Below, piece by piece: positions 1 through 10,500 of a DNA stretch of 64,000 bases. The position numbers were made by a program, and so were the translations under genes. The stretch is taken from positions 374,138 through 438,137 of the forward strand of contig KN805395.1 in NCBI GenBank assembly GCA_000818945.1, given 5' to 3'. The notes under the pieces were generated by a model that made no database searches, had not been told where the DNA came from, and saw only the letters and a list, made by a program, of their open reading frames with translations. The number at the start of each line of letters is the position of its first letter. The first letter of the stretch is position 1. Origin of the DNA: Schizochytrium sp. CCTCC M209059 (Eukaryota; Sar; Bigyra; Thraustochytrida; Thraustochytriidae).

Positions 1-127
1 GCTGCCAGCCACACGAGAGGCGCGGGAGCTCGCCAGCGACGGTCGGCGCGGAGCAGATCCCAAGCAGCAGAGCCCGGCGTCCCGCGCGCAGAGCAGAGCA
101 GCAGGAGAGCAGCAAGGCGCGAGAAAG

Positions 128-571
128 ATGGGCAAGCCCTCGCTGCGCAAGACGGCTTTTGGCAAGCCGGTGCGGTCGACCACTGGCGTCTCGGTGGTGG
201 CCAATCCGCTGGCCGAGGACAAGCTTCTCAAGAAGACCCTCAAGCTCGTCAAGAAGGCGTCCAAGAGCAAGAAGATCCGCCGCGGCGTCAAGGAGGTGCA
301 AAAGGCCCTCCGCAAGAAGCAAAAGGGCGTCTGCGTCCTTGCTGGCGACATCTCCCCCATCGATGTCATCAGCCACCTCCCGGTCCTTTGCGAGGACAAC
401 GATGTCCCCTACGTTTTCGTCCCCAGCAAGGCGGAGCTTGGCGGCGCGGGTGCCACCAAGCGCCCTACCAGCTGTGTGATGGTTGTCCCTGGCGACGACA
501 AGAGCTGGGAGCACGCCGAACTGTACGATGATCTTCTCCAAAAGGTCAAGGAGGTCCAGCCCAAGTTCTAA
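128..571 (+). CDS. NHP2: H/ACA ribonucleoprotein subunit NHP2 (L7Ae family)
   Basis: 147-aa protein, the usual NHP2 size, in one exon. The first ~50 residues are Lys/Arg rich. From about residue 28 an L7Ae/NHP2 RNA-binding fold follows, with the family signature LRKKQKGVCVLAGDISPIDV (about 61-80), then VPYVFVPSKAELG and ATKRPTSCVMV. In the family, NHP2 binds H/ACA guide RNAs together with NOP10, GAR1 and dyskerin in the nucleolus, where the complex pseudouridylates rRNA; it is also a telomerase RNP component in some lineages. The start ATG sits in an A-rich context (gaaagATGG), and the 127 bases upstream are probably 5' leader. L7Ae-family relatives such as SNU13 (about 125 aa) or ribosomal eL8 fit less well because of the length and the basic N-terminus. 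Confidence 0.93.
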   Translation: MGKPSLRKTAFGKPVRSTTGVSVVANPLAEDKLLKKTLKLVKKASKSKKIRRGVKEVQKALRKKQKGVCVLAGDISPIDVISHLPVLCEDNDVPYVFVPSKAELGGAGATKRPTSCVMVVPGDDKSWEHAELYDDLLQKVKEVQPKF

Positions 572-1502
572 GCTAGGCCTGGGGATCAACACCTTTCCTT
601 CATCTCCTTGCCTCTTCCTCTTCTTCTTCTTCTTCTTCTTCTATCTCTCTGCATCTCTGCTGCAAGTTTGGGCGGGTGCGATGAAGAAAGCGTTTTTCAT
701 CATATTTAAGGAAAGGAAATAGCGGACCACATATGTGGGGAATAGTCACTCGACTTTTGCTTATGTTCTCTGGGTTGCTTACCCGGTTACTTACATACGC
801 CCGTGATTCACACCTTTACTGTTGATTACTTCGCTCTTCGCGCGCGCGCGTCTAAACTTGCTTTCCCCAGCCGAGGACAGCTTACAGTGCTTGCCGCTGC
901 GCGCAAAACTGTTTTCTCGCCTCTTTGCCTCTACTTCTGCTTGCTGCTTGCGCAATAGCAGCAACAGCAGCAGCAGCAGCTCATCCCATCAAACTGTTTC
1001 TCCACTCTCTACACCTCATCCATTAATTTCGACGTTGTGGTCTTGTCACGTATTGCACGCAGAGCCGCGAGCGATGTACCGTTACAATGCAATGCGATCT
1101 TATTATCGAGAGGTGCGTAATCGTCGTGAGGGCTTTCCTTAAAGCATTCTTTAGACCCCCCCCCCACCCCCCCAAAAAAAGCGGTCTCACCGAATTTTCC
1201 TTCTTTGAAGGGGACGCGCGACGATCTGCGGTCTCTCATGCAAGCAATAACTATACGTACGTACACACAAACTCCATTTTGCACTATCATGGTGTATTTT
1301 CTTGTAGGTCTTGAATCCAGCAAATATGCAATTGGCATCGTTCATGAGTGGTAAGGATCGAAATCCTCTGATCCAACGTCTAGCGTGCATGTTCACACGT
1401 CTCAAATCTAACTTGGTGATTTCCTCACCTTTGAAAAAGTTACAAGTGTTTTAAAAGATTGCTGGCAAGTTGGGCCTATTCAGAAGCTTGCTATGGTCAC
1501 TG
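572..1502. other. Convergent intergenic region (NHP2 / VPS13 3' ends)
   Basis: Non-coding by inspection. It must hold the 3' UTRs of NHP2 (+) and the VPS13-like gene (-). It contains a CTT run (about 617-643), a CAG run (about 958-980), a C-rich/A-rich stretch (about 1157-1180) and CTTTG/TTTTA-rich stretches. Short ORFs here lack recognisable features. Confidence 0.6.
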
Positions 1503-4500
1503 TCAAAGCGGGACGCGCTTGAAAAGCCAGCGGCCACGCCGCCAGAGCACGATTTCGAGCGACGATGACGATGGCAAGTCCATGACTGCGTCTGCAAGCG
1601 CCTCACCGTATTCGTCAGCACTCAGGGACGAACCTCCGATGGCAACAAGATAGTCCCCTGGAAGAATCTCTGCTTGTTCAGCCAATGAACCTTGCAAGAC
1701 CCGCGTCACCAGCCCGAGGCCAGCGTGAGCTCCATGCTCACGAACTGCGCTCAAGGCAGCGGCGTGCGCTTTGGTATTGGGCACTGGTGACAAAGTCAGC
1801 CCGAAGTCTGGACGTGCGGCACGATCAGACGTCTCGAGTTCCGAAACATGAAGAGACATTGCTTCCTTGAGCACGCCCTCAATAGCGCCGAGAAGAGACC
1901 GCTTGCCACGCAGTACAAGATCGACCGCATGCTTTCCCATTTGCAGGCTTACCAGCGTACTTGCAGTGAAGGCAACGCTCGTCACATCCGATACGCATAT
2001 GCGTAGCGAGAGACGACCCTCGCTGTCCTCGACAAAAGAAGTTTTCAGCACCATACGAGAATCGACGCGCCATACAAGTTTTGCTCTTCGACCTGCATTA
2101 TCTGCCTCGTTTGCATCGTTACCAACAAAGCTTGAATAATCGACGCAACCCACGTCGTACCCGGCAAGCACGACAAGTAAATGGCCTGGAAGAGGCAAGT
2201 GGCGAACGTAATCCGAAGTACCCAAACCCACAGATTGCATGAGGGACTGAACAAAGGCTGCTGCGCTATCGTATGCGCGGAGCTGTTTAATTTTACCGTG
2301 GAGAACGCGAGGCAGACGTTGTCTCTGCGGCTTTTCGCTCATGTCGAGGAGCGCTGCGGTGCTCTTGATCCCAGCTAGAAATCGCCCAACCATATCAAGC
2401 GCGCCTACCGTTGGCTTAATGGCAACGCCCAAGAGTCCAATGCCAACGCCCTTGAAGAATCCCTCTACGCCCTCTTCTTCAGCGCCGCGCATTGGTTCCA
2501 TGACGATGCCCGTCAGACCTGTCGTTAACCCAAGGCCGAAGCTCTTTGCGCCAAGCAAAAAGCCATCTCCCAAATGACGTGGTCGCTCATCCACGAGGGC
2601 AGCCCGCCGCGCCGTGAGATATCGCTGATCCATCGAGAGCAGAGCAACCCCTGAGCTCAATGACGTGCTCAGCTTTGACACCGTGTCAAAGGTCCCCAGT
2701 GCGGTGTGGTGAACAAACGAAGTAGTGCCGCGCGCGAGACCGGCGCCAAAGGCTTCTGGCGACTGGACGAAGCCTTGCGCAGGCTCATAGAACAGGTCGC
2801 GCAAACCCGAACCGAGATTTGTTACCAGCCCAATTGGATTGCCTAAAAGCTCCGAGGACCCAATCACGCGGTACAGCTGGCTTAGAGCTTGCGTTGTAAA
2901 ATGACGCGAGATACGCGACTTGGCCTGCTTAGACGTCAGGAGACTATTGTGCAAAAACATGGCGCTCAAGAACAACGTGGCGCCTTCCACATCCGAGAGG
3001 CCCAGAGGTAGCCCGGCGACAAGTTCGCGGGCGTCAAAGGGTCGTTGCTTCATTTCTTGCGGACCGCATGCCACGCCAGGAAATGCAAGCAATGGCAGTG
3101 GATCCTCCACAAGCGTTTGCAGCGTAAATTGCGCCTTCAAAGGGTGCACCTCCAGCCACTCAATGTAAAGCGTCTTTCGCACAGCCCGTGTCTTGCCGCG
3201 TTGCAGGAATTGACGAGCGGGACGAGAATTCGCCTCACCGCCTGCCCGTGCACGTGCAGCGTGCTGCTGCATATTCGACGTTGAAAAGCGGACTGTTCCG
3301 CCGGGCGTTTCATCGTTACTACCTTCTGCAGCGATTTCGAGATTGTCTCGAATGACACCTACTCCCCCCACAACGCCGTCGTCGTCGTCGTCGTTATCGT
3401 CGTCGTCGTCGTCCTCGTCCCAGACAGATGGATTGAGAAGAGCGCGATTCTGCGACTGAATCCAACGATCGAGAGCCACCGAGTCACGCACTGAGCTCTC
3501 CTCCGACGAAAGGTTCGTCTCGCTTTGCCTTGCCCCGTAAAACATGGCCAGCTCGAAGGTTGCCTGCTTTAGCGCTGCGCACTCCATCCACATGCGCGCG
3601 ACACGAAGCGCCCAAATTGTTTCAATGCTCAGCACAAACTCGTGCGCGCAGAAACCAGCGTACTCGAGGTACCGACTCTCACGAGAACCGAGCGCCTTTC
3701 GCTCCACCAGACTAAAGTGGATGAAGGGCGGCGCAGTTGCAAATGGTGGCAAAGCCGCTGTTCCACTTGCGTCCCTTCGGTCAAGATTTTGATCCCGTGG
3801 CAAAGGCACCAAAGCAATGGGAAGACGAGCCTGCGCGAGCTGGTTGTCAACCTGCAGGTGGGTAAGCACGACTTCGATGGTCTGATCTGCGTTCGGATGT
3901 TGCATCATATCAATGCTGAGCCCTGCCGCGGTTACATAGGCTATCTCCTGAGGTTTGGCGTCTACGAGAGAAATGCCAACGCCTGCCAGACAGATTTGTA
4001 CCATCACGGAACCTTTTGGCGATGACGAAATGCCAGAGGCTTCCGTCATCGTCCAAGCTAGAGATGCGGCCCGGCCACGCTCATCGTCCGCAAGCATGCC
4101 CTCGTCAGAAAGACGGAGCACCTTGCTTCGCCCATCAAAGTACGTTGTTGCAACAACGACTGTCCCTCCAGGCAGCTGTAGACGTGCTCGTTGATTGAGC
4201 TCATCAAGCGCGCATGAAAAGAGTGCAGCGTCTCCACAGAAGGAAAGTACTAAAACCAACTCAATCACATTTACAGTATCCCATCCAAAGGACGAGGACT
4301 CTCCGGGAAAGAGTCGTTCCGTGCTGCCTCGGTGCGCGGCGTCAATTCTTTCCATTTTTGCAAAAGCTCGCTGCGCGCTCCCTAGATCAACACCACTGCC
4401 GCCACCGCCACCACCACTACCACCACCACCTACACTGCCGATGCCGCTTTTTTGCGCCTGAGCTGCGGCGCGAGCAGCCTCTTGGTCGAGGCGCGCAGCT

Positions 4501-7500
4501 GCCGCAGCCGCTGCTGCCTGTGCGTCCAAGATTGGTTGACCAACGTCCTGGAAAAAGTGCACCAGCTGCGAAGAAGCATTCTCGATGCGATATGCGACGC
4601 CTTCGCCGCCATCCTGCGCCAACGAGACGCGAATGAGGCAGCAAGCTCCACGAGCCACCGTCTGAAGACGAATCACGCGTACATTTCCCGACGTCAAACC
4701 ACGAACTTTGATGGCCGTCATACGCTCCACCGCGGGATCAAAGGCGGCTGTCCACGAATACCTTTCATCGTTCGCAGTCTTGATGGTTAGGCAAAGAAGT
4801 ATTACCTCGTCGCGTTGGCGTCTTAGCATTGACATGGGTCGTTCTTGTCCTTGGCTTACAGAGATACGAGTAGCATCAATTGGTTTGCCCAAGGATTTCG
4901 AGCTGCTCTGTGCAACAACAATATCATCTGTCAAGTCGTTTGCAATGAGATATCTTGGAACGAAGGAAACAATCTTGGACCGCCGAAACTTGGAAGGGGC
5001 TAAGTTCACGTGAACGCCAATTTCCTGAAACCACACGTCGCTCATACGCTCACGTTTTGCATCCATCGGGAGTCGGATTGACCCTTGCGTGCCCACTGTC
5101 TCGAGACTGCACGGAGGAGACCACTGACTTTGCGCAATGCGTACAGAAAACATGGAGCTTTCCGAAAATAGCATGACTGAGCCAACGCCCGCACCCGCTC
5201 CTCCAGCTTTTGAAGTGTCTGCAATCGGTTCGCTCGTTTGCACGCGAGCGCTCGCGGAAGAAGATGATGCAACCGAGACCGTCGAGGACTGCGTCTTTAC
5301 ATCACGGCTTTTTGCACTGTCCTCACTATGTAAGTCGCGTGCAAATGTTTCCTCCTCGTCCTTGTCCACGTCAAGTGCGTTGTCTTGATCTTGCACGTCG
5401 CTCTGATCCAGACTACGCGCTCTCAAGCGCGCGACTGGAACATCAAGATCGAGGACACCTGATGCAAAGAGGACGTCATAAGTTCCTCGTGATTGGTTGA
5501 CTTGGTATATGACTCCGTCGGTCCAGCCTTTGGGGACACGGACGCTAACGGATTGACCATGACGAAGCGCAGAACGACGGGCCGAGCGTTGCTGTCGCCG
5601 CACGTACATTGCGCGTGTGGCGAAGTCCATTAGGTGCACATTGCCAGCTTTGAACGACAGCGCAAGACCTGTCCGGTTCAGAAACCACGCCCTGCTAAAC
5701 ACTGTCACCACAGTAGCCATGCCATCGTTGGGTCTACGAACCTCGTACAAAAGGCGCAATTGTTTTCCACTATCATCGACCACAACAACCGATTCAGGTC
5801 CTTGCGTCGCAGGACCAATGCCAAAGCTTTCGGTCCACTTTGAGTTCTCGATGCGGAGCCGCAGCTGGCGTGCAGAAGCAACGGCTGGCCACCCATAAAC
5901 TCCTCCTGATGCTCCTGCTGCCACGGACGTAAGCTCAAGTCGCTCTGGCGTGGCAATTTCATTTGTTGCGATCGCAAATTGCAAGCCGATTGGAAGCAAA
6001 TTTTCGATCGTCACCATAGGCGCAATGGTGAGTGCGTACAAGTGTCGTACGCGCAATTGATTCGAAGAACGCCATGGTCGAATGCTCATAGACGCAGCAA
6101 AAATGTTACACGAGCTAGAAGACGTCGTTCCCGACGCATCGCCGCTTGCGCTGTCATAACCAGGATCCTCACACCGGATTGCAGCGCTGACCGTGCGCTT
6201 CAATTTCCCTGTGAGCGCGTCAATTGTCGAGAGCTCAATGCCTTCCCACCAGTCCAAGAGTGGCTCTCGACGTGGCCGAAGCGTTAATGTGCAATAAGAG
6301 GCATCCATTGGCACAAAGAGCGTCTCCCCAGGTCCCAGATTTTCGACAAGACGCGCACGCTCTGCGCTTTGATGCTGGGTGATGTGATCCATTGTCGGAA
6401 GTAAGAGAAGGTCGAGAGCAAAGGGGCTCTCGTTGTGTACTTCGTACACGGACGAGATCCGTATGTGCATTCTTGCTCCATGCGCCTTGATACTGACGCA
6501 AATCTGACTAGCCATGGCAGGCTCATCCATTTCGTCCTCGTCTGCAGTGCTACGGTGATCATCTCGCGGGTACACCACAAAGACAAAGGAGCCCACTGAC
6601 CGAACCGAAACTCCTTCGAGGCGGTACCACGGCGACCTGCCCTTTTCATCAATGAGGTCCAAGGATATGGAGCGAACTCCCCCCTCGCGGCCAAGTGAGA
6701 TCGTCTCACGATTCGGCACGCAACACCGATCTGACTTTGCGCTGCTGCCGCGAGTGTAGACCTCGAGAGACATGCCTGTTTGATTCTCCACCATGAGCGC
6801 CTGGTGCGCAAGCGCACTGAGCGATCGATGCGCAAGAGGAGCGCGTCTTAGCGGTGCGTGATCTCTTGATGCAAGACAAGACGCGTGCAGCCACGAGAGC
6901 GTTCGCACTGCTTGGACGGATATGTTTGCCATGAGGAAACGAGGCCCTTGCAGCTGGAATGCAAGCGCTGATGGCGTCTTTGTGACCGCGTTGCTGGTGC
7001 GTTGCAGTGTCCACTCCCACGTCCAGGGTTCAAGTAGAGGCTCCCACTGGGCAATTGAAAAATTAAAGTACGCTGCCGTAATGCCCTGGCGGTTGTCGCT
7101 GCCACACCACAGCTTTTCGTAGATCTCGTTTGACTCTGCGTCGGTAGCCATCATGAAATCGGTAAAGTCGCCCTCATACGTCGCGACGCGACGTCCCGAG
7201 ACCGCCAATGTCTCGACCACCTCGCGAACAATAAGAGGACTCGAAACCAGTGCGAGCAAGGGAAGAGCGCCGTTCCTCTCCATATCCGAGGCATCGACAA
7301 TGATACACTGGACACCATTCAGTTGAAGCACAGCCTGAGAAACAGTGCGCTGGATCGTGTTTGCTTGGTAGAATGCACGTTTGGATCTTCGGACCTGACG
7401 CAGTCCTGGCGCATAGATTTCGAGCCGCCATTGGCTCAAGACGCTTGTCAGTGGGCCAAGAAATCGCTGCGGTATGAGAAGTTTTAGTTCGCTAAGAGAC

Positions 7501-10500
7501 GCCGAGATTCGCCGCTGGAAGTGGTCCCGGTCCGCAGTTTTCGACGTGTGCATGGAAAGCTCTACGGACTTCTCCAATAAGTTCAGAGCCGACTCGAGAA
7601 AAAAGGCACGTTCTACGCATAGTGTCATTTCCGTCGTCCGCAACTGATCCACGCCTTTAGTAGCAACAAAATGAAGGCTCCCGTCGAGACAGAGAACGTC
7701 GGCGCTTGGTTCAAAGCCCGTACGGATACTCACATGAGAGGCATTTAGTGTTCTCGATGTGTGCTTTGCGCGTCTCTGCAAAGCTGGGTTTGGCCCAAAT
7801 TCGACGGGGCACCCAAGTCGTAAACGCTCTGCCAGGTCGCCCTCAAAGAAGAAGAAGAAGTGCTGCAGGCCTCCTCGATCAGCCACAATGGTGGTCTTCC
7901 CGGCAACATTGATGCGCATGTCCGTCTTGCGAGCCTTGTCGCGGTCAATGTTGACCGTGGAATCAGGCATAGCGATAATTTGACGCATTACGCCCGATTC
8001 TCCGGCGTGCCTGCCGAAAAGATCTACCCCTGTTGTGGTGATGCTCGCGTGCATACCGTAGCGAAGATACTGCTGGTTTTTGTATGTCAACGACTTTAAT
8101 TTGAGCGCAAACATGTGTTGGGACGAGTCCATGAAGCGCACCTCGATTTCTGTGAGTGGTGGAAATTGATAGGAAAAGCGTGTCTCACGGACGCGGGCCT
8201 CGGTCGCGAGATTTGCGCAAAAGCACCTCGATTCATCATTCTTGCCGGGATCTGTACAGAGATGTGGCAAGCTGCGCCAATCGGCAAGGTTCTCACTCTG
8301 AACAATATTAAAGAGGTTGTATTGCCGATGAGAAAGCTTGAGACGTAAAACATCGTGCCCCAAATCCCAGTCAAACTCGTTCCGGAACCCACGACCTGTC
8401 GGATTTCCGTACCATGATCTGATTCCATCGAGGCCTTTGACAAAAAGAAGTTTGCGAGCATTGGCTTCCTCTTCAGTGAAGCGAGTTCGTGTCCAGGAGC
8501 ATAAAAGTGTTTTTTGAGCATCTTTGGCGAGAATTGGTTCATATCCGGATCCCGAAGCAGTGTCGACTGACCCAAGTCCGACGTCTTTAAAAGTGATCAA
8601 AAATAATTGCGATGCAGGATCCTCTTGCTCTGGCTGCAGTTCGACCAAGCACGACGAAGATCGCAGCTCAAAGTGAGCATGCGAGGTTGCGTGTTGTTCC
8701 GCAGACCGAGAAGCCGGGAGTGACACGAGACAATCGAGAAGCTCTACGGACAGCGTCGATTTTTCCCTTGAGACACGCGTCCTCGTCTCTTTTGAAGACG
8801 CGTTCTTGCCTATAAGTTGCCTGAGGAGTGTTAGGGGCTTCAAAATGCCATATTCCCAATAGTCGACCATCTCTTTAAAGTCGGTATTGAAGTGAACATA
8901 CTCGATTTGCTCCACAAAGACGCGGACGCCACCCCGCGGTTTGCGTTGAATGACAAGCTTGCCGCGGTATTCACCATCACATGGCTCGAGGCTGCCTTCG
9001 GCTCGATAAGGGCGAAGAAGGTCAAAGCCAAGGCTCTCCGCACTTGCTGCAGATTGCAGCCGGGGCAGGGAAAGACTGACTTTGAAATTACCGTCTGCGT
9101 GGCGTTCGGCATCCAAAGTCGAAGCAAATCTGCTCAATCCGCGTCCAAGACCCTCCTCGCGAAGTTCGACGATGAAGTCCTGAATATGAAGTTGCGCGTA
9201 GTTTCCCAGAGAGGAGGAGTGCTTTGAGACGCGCGCTGGGTCCGCTTGCGAGACGGTCTCTTTCGATAGTACTCGTGGGAAGATCACTGCATCGTGCTTT
9301 GCCCAAGCTTTGGCCAAGCGTTCTGGCAACGTGTGATTCCACGCGACGAAGAGTCGTTTCGATGTGAACACAGGCCCGCCGTCGTGGCTTCCAGAACTTA
9401 TTTTGAGACCCTCAGGCACGTGCGCGAGAATCGCGAATTCGCCCTCGCCCGGAGCGTGAGGATCGGTGACGATTGCACTGGCAAGCTCGAGCTGATATCC
9501 CGATTTCCCGCTTCGCGACCCCAGGGAGACCCCTTCGAGAGAGATTTCGATGAGCATCTGACAGTTGTCGTCAACAAGTTCGATACGAAGTGATTGGATC
9601 TCGTACTCCAGAGGAGGATTTGAGGCTGACTTGTGAAGCTCGTCTTTGGCCGAATACCTTTCGCGCTTGCGACGGCGCAGGGTGTCATAGATTGGCCCTA
9701 ATGCGGCGAAAAGGCTTTGCAGCGCTGCGAGGGAGACTGGTGAGAGCATAACTTTTGATCTTTCGTGAGCAAGAGCAAGTCTGGCTGTATGGCGAACAGG
9801 TATGCAAAGATCTTGACATGTCCAAATCGGTGAAGCGCTCGATGATGATGACACGGGAACGCTTTTTGTTTGCAAAGCACAGCTGCGTATCTCGACCGTA
9901 TGGTCAAGAAGTTGCACAGGCGATGAGTTTGGCTGCGTTGCGATCTCGGGGCGTATTCTTGTATCGTCCACGATTGCTTCGAGGGTCCATGTGTGAGCTG
10001 GGACGCAAAAGGCCACGGATAGTTGCTGTAATTGAACATCGAGTGTCACGCGACGCTGAGGGTGATCATGAGAATCATGCGAAGGATCACGTTTGCCTCG
10101 AGCAGCCACGAAAAGTCGTTCAAATAGTTCATGACGCTGGTCGTGAGAGCGAGGAAGCGCGCGTTGAACCCAGACAAGCAGGGAGGGAGCGAAACCAACC
10201 GATACTTTGGGAATGCGCAAGACGCACCTCGACGTAGAAACGTCTTGATAAAGGACCAAGAACAATTTGCCCGGAGAGGATGGCGGAGCGGGAGATTCTA
10301 TCGATGATGGAGTCTTTTCAGTCGCATGCGCATCCTCCTCGCTTACGCCTGTACGACGAAGCAGTGGCTGACCGGCAGTCAAAGCTTCTGGAGGGGTCGT
10401 TGGCGACGGCGGTTCGCGATCAGCGAGGTTCGCAACACTATTTGACGAGGAACCGCGAAGCATGCCTTGGAGCGAGCTGGCCGACATGCGACTTCCACTG

